In this document: one piece after another, positions 41,625 to 48,751 of the stretch | How positions within the stretch are numbered: position 1 is the first letter of the stretch | How the letters are laid out: each line of letters begins with the position of its first letter | NCBI GenBank assembly: GCA_900544455.1 | Contig: UQVJ01000001.1 | Location: 1 to 63,690, forward strand | Length of the DNA stretch: 63,690 bases | From: an uncultured Eggerthella sp. | GTDB taxonomy: Bacteria; Actinomycetota; Coriobacteriia; Coriobacteriales; Eggerthellaceae | Direction: 5' to 3' | Notes under the pieces: generated by a model | The model's database searches: none | The model's input: the letters and a program-made list of their open reading frames with translations, nothing else | What the model was told of the DNA's origin: nothing | Translations under genes and position numbers: made by a program

Positions 41625-42605
41625 ATGGCAACTACAGCTCAGAAACTCAAGCTTATGTATCTGGCAAAGCTCTTAGGGAATGAAACTGATGACGAACATG
41701 GCCTTACCGGTCCGCAGATTATTCAGCGCTTGGCTGAGTTGGGCATCGCAGTTGAGCGGAAGACGCTCTATCGCGATTTGGATTGCTTGCGCGAATTCGG
41801 CTACAACATCGTGAAGTATCAGCGTTCACCTATTGAATATGGCCTTGCTTCGCGTGAGTTCCAGGAAAGCGAATTGCTGTTGTTAGCGGATGCGGTGCAA
41901 TCTTCCCGTTTCCTTACCGAGCGTAAGTCGAATGCGTTAGTTAAGGCCATTGGTAAGCTGGGTAGCAAATATTTGGCAGACGATCTAAGAAGGAACCTTC
42001 ATGTTGAGGGGCGTATCAGATCGCAGAATGAATCGGTGTTCTACAACATCGACGCTATTCAGCGAGCTATTTCCGCTAAGAAAAAAGTACGTTTCCGTTA
42101 CTTCAAATACGACAATCGGAAGAAACGGGTTCTGCAGCGCGATGGGCGCTTCTATGAGGAAACGCCGTTGCACCTGGTGTATATGGATGACTGCTATTAC
42201 CTGGTTGCCTGGAACGATAAGCATGAAAGCACCACTAACTACCGCGTAGACAGGATGCTGAACATCGATGTGTCTGAAGAAGTTGCAACGAGCAACGAGC
42301 AAACGGCTGAATTTGATGCAGCGAAGTACCAGAAGAGGGTATTCGGCATGTACAGCGGCGATGCTGTTGCGGTTACCCTGCTTGTGAAGCCAGATGCCAT
42401 CAGCACAGTAATCGACCGCTTCGGCGATGCAGCTGATGCCGAAGCGGTCGAGGATGGCTCGATGCGCGTGCGCACCAAGGTTATGCAGGCGCCTACGTTC
42501 TATGGCTGGTTGGCAACTCTGGGAACCAGCGTGATAATCGAGCAGCCGCAATTCTTGAAAGAGGAGTACCGAACGTACCTCCAGGGGATTATCGAACAGT
42601 ACTGA
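41625..42605 (+). CDS. WYL-domain transcriptional regulator with N-terminal HTH
   Basis: 326-residue DNA-binding protein. ATG at 41625 follows GAAAGG; the frame is open 16 codons earlier. The N-terminal HTH (residues ~10-75: LTGPQIIQRLAELGIAVERK, TLYRDLDCLREFG) belongs to the HTH_11/DeoR-like group. The WYL domain (~130-225) contains KKKVRFRYFKYDNRKK and the core reading CYYLVAWNDKHES then NYRVDRMLN. A C-terminal WCX-like extension follows (AVAVTLLVKPDAISTVIDRF). WYL domains bind nucleotide or nucleic-acid ligands. The target is unknown. Neighbours do not include CRISPR or defence genes. Confidence 0.87.
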   Translation: MATTAQKLKLMYLAKLLGNETDDEHGLTGPQIIQRLAELGIAVERKTLYRDLDCLREFGYNIVKYQRSPIEYGLASREFQESELLLLADAVQSSRFLTERKSNALVKAIGKLGSKYLADDLRRNLHVEGRIRSQNESVFYNIDAIQRAISAKKKVRFRYFKYDNRKKRVLQRDGRFYEETPLHLVYMDDCYYLVAWNDKHESTTNYRVDRMLNIDVSEEVATSNEQTAEFDAAKYQKRVFGMYSGDAVAVTLLVKPDAISTVIDRFGDAADAEAVEDGSMRVRTKVMQAPTFYGWLATLGTSVIIEQPQFLKEEYRTYLQGIIEQY

Positions 42606-42618
42606 GCACGTACGGCAT

Positions 42619-42882
42619 TCATTGCGTTTCCTCCCATTTCCAGGAATTAATGAACTCGTTTACGCGAAGAGACATATGGGAAGTGAGCCCCGTCATGCAT
42701 CTGAGGGCGTTTACGTAAGCGACCTTAAGAGGAAGGTCGTGTTCGGTCCTGAAATCCTCGGGCTCTCTGATTTCGTGTTCCAGTTCGTCGATGAGATAGT
42801 TTAGGTCGTCTTTGATGCTGATGAGTTCATCAAATTCTCTGCTATCGAGCGTTTTGAGAAACTTGGTTGGTGAATCAAACAT
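42619..42882 (-). CDS. Small acidic protein paired with a HIRAN protein
   Basis: 87-residue protein, unrecognised. Predicted all-helical and acidic, with FDELISIKDDLNYLIDELEH as an amphipathic helix; no cysteines beyond one and no membrane segment. ATG at 42880-42882 follows AAGGTAGGC. It starts 5 bases after the HIRAN gene ends, so both are translated from one message. The pairing suggests a complex or a toxin-antitoxin-like/DNA-associated unit, but nothing in the sequence shows function. Confidence 0.7.
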   Translation of the reverse strand: MFDSPTKFLKTLDSREFDELISIKDDLNYLIDELEHEIREPEDFRTEHDLPLKVAYVNALRCMTGLTSHMSLRVNEFINSWKWEETQ

Positions 42883-42887
42883 GATGC

Positions 42888-43220
42888 CTACCTTGGTCGA
42901 TTGTCAGTTACGTACAGGCCAACGCGAACCTGCTTCCAGGGAGCAGCTTCTTTGTCGACTTGGAGAATGCGGCATTCGAGGATGTTCCTGTGACCAAAGT
43001 GGAACAAGGTTGAAGCCAGGCTGTTCTGATCGGCGGGAACATAGCCGACCATGACGCCATTGAAGTACAGGGCGATTGACTCTGGGTCGTAGGGGTTGCC
43101 TGGTTCGGGGCAAAGTTCAATGCCGTCGCCAATGCTCATCTGATTGATAACGAGGGCGCCATCGTAGTGTTGGAATCCTGCAATGAAGAATGTTGAGAGA
43201 TGTCGACTGGGCTGATACAT
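42888..43220 (-). CDS. HIRAN-domain protein
   Basis: 110-residue protein that is essentially one HIRAN domain. ATG at 43218-43220 follows a strong AAGGAGGAGG. The open frame runs far upstream but without homology. Key blocks: FFIAGFQHYDGALVINQMSI, GDGIELCPEPGNPYDPESIA (the family's RxxxNPYDxxAI-like centre), LYFNGVMVGYVPADQNSLAS and the final strand CRILQV. HIRAN domains bind 3' single-stranded DNA ends in HLTF-type helicases; stand-alone bacterial versions are of unknown role, often near DNA-repair or mobile genes. Here it is first in a two-gene unit. Confidence 0.85.
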   Translation of the reverse strand: MYQPSRHLSTFFIAGFQHYDGALVINQMSIGDGIELCPEPGNPYDPESIALYFNGVMVGYVPADQNSLASTLFHFGHRNILECRILQVDKEAAPWKQVRVGLYVTDNRPR

Positions 43221-43461
43221 GGCCTCCTCCTTAAAACGGCTGGATGGCAAGAGGCGAGGGGGCCGGTAAGGTGGCCGGCCCCTTTCTTCGACCACGACAA
43301 GCAAATAAGAAAGGATGAAAGTGAGTTGCATGACTAGGAGTTTGTTTGCTTGTATGTGGCGGCCTCGGTAGGAATGGCCTCTTGATGGTTTGAATAATAC
43401 GCAGATCGCAGCTTGTATGTGGGTACCACAGTGGACATCAAGAAATAATTGTGAAATACGA
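43221..43461 (-). promoter_or_regulatory. Upstream region of the HIRAN unit: leader hairpin and 12-bp direct repeats
   Basis: A GC-rich hairpin (about 43257-43283: AGGGGGCCGG with CCGGCCCCT) lies in the 5' leader, 37-63 bases before the HIRAN start. Two exact copies of GCTTGTATGTGG (43348-43359 and 43411-43422) lie further upstream, 63 bases apart. They could be operator sites. No gene in this stretch. Confidence 0.4.
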
Positions 43462-43492
43462 AAGAAAAAAGGCCCGCGTTGGCGAGCCTTTG
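43462..43492 (-). terminator. Intrinsic terminator of the tcdA/zinc-ribbon unit
   Basis: On the minus strand AAAGGCTCGC pairs with GCGGGCCTTT across a CAAC loop (one mismatch/wobble), then TTTTCTTT. Confidence 0.75.
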
Positions 43493-43581
43493 GTGGTTGC
43501 TGGTATGGGTATTTGCTAAGTGCGCTTTGCGCGAGCCGCTGCGCCTTTGCGGATAAACAGTAGGGGTTGGTTTTGCTGCCG

Positions 43582-44067
43582 TTATTGTCCGATCTTTGAA
43601 CCGCAGGCGATGCAGAAAACGTTTTCGGCGTTTTGTTTCGTTCCGCATTTGGGGCAGTACTGAACGGAAGGGTCGATAACGGGCTGGCACTTTGCTGCGG
43701 TCGCAGTGGTTTCTGAATTCTTCCTTGAGGCTTCTTGCGGCGCCGGAGCCTTTGGGGCTTTCTGCGGTGCGGGAGCCTTTGGGGTTTCCTGTGGCGCTGG
43801 GGTGGCTTTGGCTGCAGCAGGGGAAGAAGCGGTGGAAGAGTCTGAATTGCCTGAGTTCGAACTGGTATTGGCTGGCCCCTCTGCTTTCCGCTTCTTGTTG
43901 TTCGCAATCATTTCAAGGATGGCGCCCAAGATAGCGGGGGAAAAGAACCCGATGGTTTCGAACAGTGCCGGTCCGCTGCTGAAGTCGATGAATTCTTGCC
44001 CCGTAATGATGGCGCAAAGTATCGCGACTGCCTGGATAACATAAAGAATAATTGCAGCTGTTTTCAA
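43582..44067 (-). CDS. Zinc-ribbon membrane protein with Pro/Ala/Gln linker
   Basis: 161-residue protein of unknown function. Start chosen as TTG at 44065-44067, behind AGAAGGAG; the longer open frame has no site. Two hydrophobic segments at the N-terminus (AAIILYVIQAVAILCAIITG, then TIGFFSPAILGAILEMIAN). A flexible linker with repeats of APQETPKAPAPQKAPKAPAP type follows, and then a C-terminal zinc ribbon: YCPKCGTKQNAENVFCIACG (CxxC...CxxC). Such proteins resemble the zinc_ribbon_2/DUF4870-like class, but I cannot name a family. It begins 26 bases after tcdA ends and shares its terminator. Confidence 0.68.
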   Translation of the reverse strand: MKTAAIILYVIQAVAILCAIITGQEFIDFSSGPALFETIGFFSPAILGAILEMIANNKKRKAEGPANTSSNSGNSDSSTASSPAAAKATPAPQETPKAPAPQKAPKAPAPQEASRKNSETTATAAKCQPVIDPSVQYCPKCGTKQNAENVFCIACGSKIGQ

Positions 44068-44093
44068 GGTTTCTCCTTCTGATTGCAAGTGCG

Positions 44094-44858
44094 CTACGAG
44101 TGCTGTTGTTTCGCCAGGTCTTTTGCGACTTCGGCGCCGATAGCCAAGCCCATTGCCGCAGGAACGAAGGCGTTGCTGCCGGGAACGCTGCGTCGGTCGA
44201 GGCAGGTACGCTCGCTGTTGGGCGGGCACACGCACCCTGCGGCACAGCCGGCCTTGCCATCTTCTTCAGGTTTGACGGTAGGCTCTGGCGAATACGCCAC
44301 TTTTAAATTATGAATGCCACGTTTGCGCAGTTCTTTGCGGATTATGCGAGCAAGGCGGCAAATGGAGGTCTCTGAGATATCGGCGATGCGAATAGCCGTG
44401 GGGTCCAATTTGTTGCCAGCACCCATGGCGGAAATGATGGGCGTTCCTGCTGCCTTCGCCTGGGCAACCAAGTGAAGCTTTGCCGTTACCGTGTCGACGC
44501 AATCGACGATGTAGTCGTATTTCGAAAGATCGAATTCGCTTGCCGAATCGGGTAGGTAGAAGCATTTGTGCTTGGTGATTTTGCAGCTGGGGTTTATGTC
44601 GAGCAGGCGTTCCTCCATGGCATCCACTTTATCCATGCCGACGGTTTTCCAAGTTGCGATTATCTGGCGGTTTATATTCGTCAGGCACACCTTGTCGTCG
44701 TCGACGATATCGATGGCGCCCAATCCGCTGCGCACGAGCGATTCGCAGACGTAGCCGCCTACGCCGCCGCAGCCAAACACGATAACGTGGGCTTTTTGCA
44801 GCGATTCAACGCCGTTGCCGCCAAGTGTCAAACGGGTGCGGGAAAACTGATCGAGCAC
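44094..44858 (-). CDS. tcdA: tRNA threonylcarbamoyladenosine dehydratase
   Basis: E1-like enzyme that cyclises t6A37 of tRNA to ct6A using ATP. 254 residues, as usual. The ThiF/E1 fold begins VIVFGCGGVGGYVCESLVRS (nucleotide loop). SRTRLTLGG, the Asp of DIVDDDKVCLTNINRQI, the Lys of GMDKVDAMEERL and DYIVDCVDTVTAK complete the site; ISAMGAGNKLDPT follows. A cysteine-rich segment (AGCAAGCVCPPNSERTC) is typical of the insert of this subfamily. Start is GTG at 44856-44858 behind GGAAAGGC. First gene of a two-gene unit. Confidence 0.92.
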   Translation of the reverse strand: MLDQFSRTRLTLGGNGVESLQKAHVIVFGCGGVGGYVCESLVRSGLGAIDIVDDDKVCLTNINRQIIATWKTVGMDKVDAMEERLLDINPSCKITKHKCFYLPDSASEFDLSKYDYIVDCVDTVTAKLHLVAQAKAAGTPIISAMGAGNKLDPTAIRIADISETSICRLARIIRKELRKRGIHNLKVAYSPEPTVKPEEDGKAGCAAGCVCPPNSERTCLDRRSVPGSNAFVPAAMGLAIGAEVAKDLAKQQHS

Positions 44859-44909
44859 GGTATGCCTTTCCTTGATATCGACAGATCACTGGTAAACGTT
44901 GCCATTGTA

Positions 44910-44943
44910 GAACAAAAGAGCCCGCTCGATTGAGCAGGCTCTT
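44910..44943 (-). terminator. Intrinsic terminator of the hydrogenase operon
   Basis: 12-bp stem (44916-44927 with 44932-44943) with one mismatch. Minus-strand reading ends GGGCTCTTTTGTT. Confidence 0.8.
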
Positions 44944-44966
44944 CATGTGCGCTATGCAGGCGATGC

Positions 44967-46700
44967 TTACTGCTGACGTGCTGCAGGCATTCCCCAGGCG
45001 AAATGGTTGGAATGAAGCAGCTGTTCTGCCTTTTCAGAGTTCGGTTCACCGAAATACTTTTCGTAGCATTCGACAACCGAGGGGTTTTCGTGGCTGAAGC
45101 GCAGCTTCGAATTAGTGTCGATGTCGCGCAGGATGAGCTCACGCTCGGCTGCACATTCGCGGCCCTCGTGGATGGGCTGACCGCCGCCGCCAACGCAGCC
45201 GCCAGGGCAAGCCATGACCTCTACGAAGTCGTAATCTACCTCGCCGTTTTCGATGGCGTTGCAGAGGTTGTCGGCGTTTTGCAGGCCGCTGACAATGGCA
45301 ACGGTGAGTTCTTTGCCTGCCAGGTTGTAGGTTACCTCGCGCCAGCCTTCGCAGCCGCGTACGGCGCTGAAGGCGTCGGGATCGGGGTTTTTGCCGGTGA
45401 CCAGGAAGTGGGCGCTGCGAAGAGCTGCTTCCATTACGCCGCCGGTGGCACCGAAGATGTGTCCTGCGCCAGTGGCTTCACCCAAGGGCATGTCGAATTC
45501 CTCTTCGGGCAAGTTCCTTACGTTGATGAACTGAGCTTTCAACATGCGTCCGAGTTCGCGCGTGGTAAGCACCACATCGACATCGGGGCCGGTTCCGGTG
45601 GTGTCCATGTCTTCATAAGCGCATTCGGCCTTCTTGGCAATGCACGGCATGATGGATACCACGGCAATCTTTGCAGGGTCGACGCCCAGGATTTCTGCAT
45701 AGTAATTCTTCGCAATGGCACCGAAGATCTGCTGAGGCGATTTCGTGGTTGAAAGGTGCTTTACCAGGCTGGGGTGCTTTGCCTTCAGGAAGCGTACCCA
45801 ACCAGGACAACACGAGGTGAACATGGGCTGGCCAGGCTCTTCCTTCAGGTGATGGAGGAGCTCGGTGCCTTCTTCCATGATGGTCATATCTGCTGCGAAG
45901 TCGGTGTCGAAGACGTAATCGAAGCCCAACTTGCGTACAGCTGCCACCATGCGACCCATTGTGGCTTCTTCTTTCGGAAGGCATACCGATTCGCCCCATG
46001 CCGCCCTGATGGAGGGCGCGATCTGAACGATGGCGATGCGCTCCGGATCGGCGATGAGGTCAAACACCTTCTGAGTGTCGTCGCGCTCGGAGAGGGCCCC
46101 ACAGGGACAATGTGTGACGCATTGGCCGCACAGCGCGCAGGCTGCTTCGGATACGTCGCGGCAGCCCGCAGCACCCACATGGGCGTTCGAGCCCGTGCGG
46201 GTAAGATCCCATACGTTCAGGTTCTGGACCTTGCTGCATTCGCTTACGCAGCGCATGCAGCTGATGCACTTTGAGGCGTCGCGGACGAGCGGAAAATCGG
46301 TGGGGTTCTTCTGCTGATCGTATTCGACGGGGTAGGGGATGTTGGTGATGTTCAGCGCGGCTGCGTTGCGCTGGATCATGCAGTTGCCATTGCGTGTACA
46401 TGTGGTGCATTCGCTTTTATGGCGCGAAAGAATAAGCGCCATCGTTTCGCGGCGGGAGGCAACAACACGGGGGCTCATGGTGTTTACCACCATGCCTTCG
46501 GCAACTTCGTTGTTGCATGAGGAAACGAGCTTGTCCGTGCCCTCAACCTCTACAACGCAGATGCGGCAGGCGCCGATTTCGTTAATGTCTTTCAGATAGC
46601 ACAGCGGGGGGATCATGGAGCCTGCCTGGTAGGCGGCGTTCAAGATGGTGGTGTGCTCGGGAACGGAGACTTCCTTCCCGTCGATGGTCAACGTTACCAT
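44967..46700 (-). CDS. hydA: [FeFe]-hydrogenase catalytic subunit (CpI-like, M3 architecture)
   Basis: Catalyses H2 formation or oxidation. 577 residues; ATG at 46698-46700 behind AAGGAGCC (earlier in-frame codons have no site). N-terminal [2Fe-2S] domain (PLCYLKDINEIGACRICVVE), His-Cys [4Fe-4S] site (HKSECTTCTRNGNC), two ferredoxin sites (CISCMRCVSECSK, CALCGQCVTHCPCG), then the H-domain: TSCCPGW (Cys297 proton path, Cys298 ligand), MPCIAKKAE (Cys353) and MACPGGCVGGGGQP (Cys498, Cys502). All H-cluster ligands are present and their numbering nearly equals that of Clostridium CpI. It overlaps by 7 bases the upstream GltD-like gene, so the two are translationally coupled. Such pairs correspond to the glutamate-synthase-linked hydrogenases (group A2 of HydDB, from memory). 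Confidence 0.95.
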   Translation of the reverse strand: MVTLTIDGKEVSVPEHTTILNAAYQAGSMIPPLCYLKDINEIGACRICVVEVEGTDKLVSSCNNEVAEGMVVNTMSPRVVASRRETMALILSRHKSECTTCTRNGNCMIQRNAAALNITNIPYPVEYDQQKNPTDFPLVRDASKCISCMRCVSECSKVQNLNVWDLTRTGSNAHVGAAGCRDVSEAACALCGQCVTHCPCGALSERDDTQKVFDLIADPERIAIVQIAPSIRAAWGESVCLPKEEATMGRMVAAVRKLGFDYVFDTDFAADMTIMEEGTELLHHLKEEPGQPMFTSCCPGWVRFLKAKHPSLVKHLSTTKSPQQIFGAIAKNYYAEILGVDPAKIAVVSIMPCIAKKAECAYEDMDTTGTGPDVDVVLTTRELGRMLKAQFINVRNLPEEEFDMPLGEATGAGHIFGATGGVMEAALRSAHFLVTGKNPDPDAFSAVRGCEGWREVTYNLAGKELTVAIVSGLQNADNLCNAIENGEVDYDFVEVMACPGGCVGGGGQPIHEGRECAAERELILRDIDTNSKLRFSHENPSVVECYEKYFGEPNSEKAEQLLHSNHFAWGMPAARQQ

Positions 46701-48523
46701 GCTCGGCTCCTTCCGCCTTTGAATGCACCGTAGCCGAAGTGATCGCACCCCAGGCAGCGGCCCGCTTCTTGCATCATTTCCTCTTCGGACATGCCGATTT
46801 CGCACAGCTCGAAATCGCAGCTGCGCTCTGCGCCGGGGCGCTCCTTCATGGTTACGCGGCCGCAGGGAACGCGATCTGCCAGGTTGGGAGCGGGGATGTC
46901 CACATCGCAACGGATTTCATGGTTGCCGCCCAGATACGTATCGATGGCACGTGCTGCAACCTTGCCGCCCTCGATAGCGCGAATGACGGTTGCCGGGCCC
47001 CAGCTACAATCGCCGCCAGTGAAGAAGCCAGGCTTTTCAGGAATGCTGGAATCGGGCTGGGCTTGGATTTCGTTCCACTTGCAGGGCAAGCCGAATTCCT
47101 CGAATGCGCCAGAGTCGATGTTCTGGCCGATGGCAACAATGATAGTGGTTGCGGGAATGCGAACCTCGGGTTTGCTTGCCGCCTTGGGAGAGGGACGACC
47201 GCCGCGTACCGTGGAAATCATCTGAGGCTGGCCCCAGAGTGCCACGGCATGGCCTTCATCGTTGACTTCAACATGAGCGGGGGCAACGAGTTCCATGAGC
47301 TCGCAGCCGTCTTCGATGGCTCCGTCGATCTCTTCAGCGAGTGCCGTCATATCGGCGCGGCGACGACGGTATACGATCTTTACCGATTTGGCGCCCATGC
47401 GGCGTGCGCTTCGAGCGGCGTCCATGGCAACGTTGCCGCCGCCAACGACAACAACGTCTTGACCAGAGAGATCGGCAATGTTGCTGTCGCCGATTTCGCG
47501 CAGCATGGCAACAGCTGGCACTACGCCTGGCGCATCCTCGCCTTCGATGCGGAGCTTTTTGTCCGAGTGAGCGCCGATGCATACGTAAACGGCATCGAAG
47601 TCGTGCTCGAGGTCGGCGATCGCAATATCATTGCCCACAGAAACGCCCAGCTTAACCTCTACGCCCAAAGAAGTGATGTGCGCGATTTCGGTGTCGAGCA
47701 AGGTTTTGGGCAGGCGATAGTTGGGGATGCCGTAGCGGAGCATGCCGCCAAGCTTGGCGCGCTGTTCGTATACCGTTACGGAATGACCCATACGGGTTAG
47801 GTAATATGCTGCGGTAAGACCGCCGGGGCCACCGCCGATAACGGCGACCTTTTTGCCGGTGGGCTCTGCCACTTCGGTGGGGCGGTTGGGCGTTTCATGG
47901 TCGCAAGCGTAGCGCTTCAGGCCGCGGATGTTGACGGCGGAATCAACGAATCTGCGACGGCAGGTGTTTTCACAGGGATGCTCGCATACATAGGCGCAAG
48001 CGCTCGGGAAGGGATTGTCTTTGCAGATGAGCTCGATGGCATCATCGAAGCGACCAGCTTTTACCAGCGCAATATAACCAGGGATGTCGACATTTGCCGG
48101 GCAACCTTGAACGCAGGGAACGGGGTGGTCGGATGTGCACAGGCAACGGCCTTCTGCATGGAGTTCGTAGTCTTCGCGGAAAGCGCGCACTCCAGTGAGG
48201 GCCATTTCGGCAGCCTGGGTGCCGATTGCGCAATCTGCTGAAATGCGTACATTTTCGGCGAGGGCTTCAATATGCGCAAGGTCGGCATCGGTTGCCGTTC
48301 CTTCCAGCACGTTGTCGAGCAGTGATTCGATCTGCGCCAAGCCGATGCGGCAGGGAACGCATTTGCCGCATGTTTGCGTACGGCACAGGGCGATAAGGCC
48401 GCGCGTCACATCAACGGGGCAGGTACCTTGAGGATGCGAAACAAGACGGCGGGCCATGTCTTGACATACGCCGCGCACGGTCTTTTCCGCTTCGCTCGAG
48501 GTGCGGATTTCCAATGGGCTCAT
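46694..48523 (-). CDS. NuoF-type Fe-S domain fused to GltD-like FAD/NAD(P) oxidoreductase (hydrogenase partner)
   Basis: 609-residue flavoprotein, first gene of the hydrogenase operon; ATG at 48521-48523 after GAGGAGAA. Residues ~40-115 match the C-terminal [4Fe-4S] domain of NuoF (CGKCVPCRIG: Cys52, 55, 58, and Cys98), but the FMN/NADH-binding part of NuoF is absent. Residues ~125-210 are the two-cluster GltD/DPYD domain (CVQGCPANVDIPGYI, CAYVCEHPCENTCRR). From residue 226 follow the FAD site VAVIGGGPGGLTAAYY, GGMLRYGIPNYRLP and the NAD(P) site VVVVGGGNVAMDAARSA. A C-terminal Cys-containing tail (EAGRCLGCDHFGYG) resembles an extra site. Likely passes electrons between NAD(P)H and HydA; whether it bifurcates is open. 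Confidence 0.88.
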   Translation of the reverse strand: MSPLEIRTSSEAEKTVRGVCQDMARRLVSHPQGTCPVDVTRGLIALCRTQTCGKCVPCRIGLAQIESLLDNVLEGTATDADLAHIEALAENVRISADCAIGTQAAEMALTGVRAFREDYELHAEGRCLCTSDHPVPCVQGCPANVDIPGYIALVKAGRFDDAIELICKDNPFPSACAYVCEHPCENTCRRRFVDSAVNIRGLKRYACDHETPNRPTEVAEPTGKKVAVIGGGPGGLTAAYYLTRMGHSVTVYEQRAKLGGMLRYGIPNYRLPKTLLDTEIAHITSLGVEVKLGVSVGNDIAIADLEHDFDAVYVCIGAHSDKKLRIEGEDAPGVVPAVAMLREIGDSNIADLSGQDVVVVGGGNVAMDAARSARRMGAKSVKIVYRRRRADMTALAEEIDGAIEDGCELMELVAPAHVEVNDEGHAVALWGQPQMISTVRGGRPSPKAASKPEVRIPATTIIVAIGQNIDSGAFEEFGLPCKWNEIQAQPDSSIPEKPGFFTGGDCSWGPATVIRAIEGGKVAARAIDTYLGGNHEIRCDVDIPAPNLADRVPCGRVTMKERPGAERSCDFELCEIGMSEEEMMQEAGRCLGCDHFGYGAFKGGRSRAW

Positions 48524-48624
48524 GGAATTCTCCTCGGTTTGTATGGTTGAGCTGGGTGTTCCCAGCCTTATGCATACGGCCTCGCCGAAACGGAATCGGC
48601 GCTTTGTCCTGTGAGCGCGTATGC

Positions 48625-48639
48625 TTATACAAAGTATAA
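48625..48639 (-). promoter_or_regulatory. Dyad TTATAC-N3-GTATAA in the hydrogenase promoter region
   Basis: Perfect 6-3-6 palindrome about 100 bases before the GltD-like gene. It is overlapped by plausible -10 hexamers (TATACT, TATAAG on the minus strand), with TTGACC a few bases upstream. It could be a repressor or redox regulator site. Confidence 0.45.
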
Positions 48640-48683
48640 CAACGGTCAAGGGCGAGCGGGGTTGGTTTACCGACGAGCGGCAA

Positions 48684-48730
48684 CAAAATGAAATTGCACC
48701 CATGGAAATCGGATACCCGTGGATGCAATT
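48684..48730 (-). terminator. Intrinsic terminator of hydF
   Basis: Stem AATTGCACCCATGG (48692-48705) with 48717-48730, 12 of 14 paired. On the minus strand the hairpin is followed by TCATTTTGTT. It separates hydF from the hydrogenase structural operon. Confidence 0.65.
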
Positions 48731-48751
48731 GTCCGCTATAAGGTTGCGGTT

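Noticed and set aside
41625..42605. WYL regulator as part of a defence island
   Set aside because: Neighbours are a transporter and the HIRAN pair; no nuclease, CRISPR or restriction genes nearby.
42888..43907. 339-residue reading of the HIRAN frame
   Set aside because: Residues before the ATG at 43220 are Pro/Arg-rich, lie in the spacer and terminator region and overlap the zinc-ribbon gene. The strong AAGGAGGAGG fixes the shorter start.
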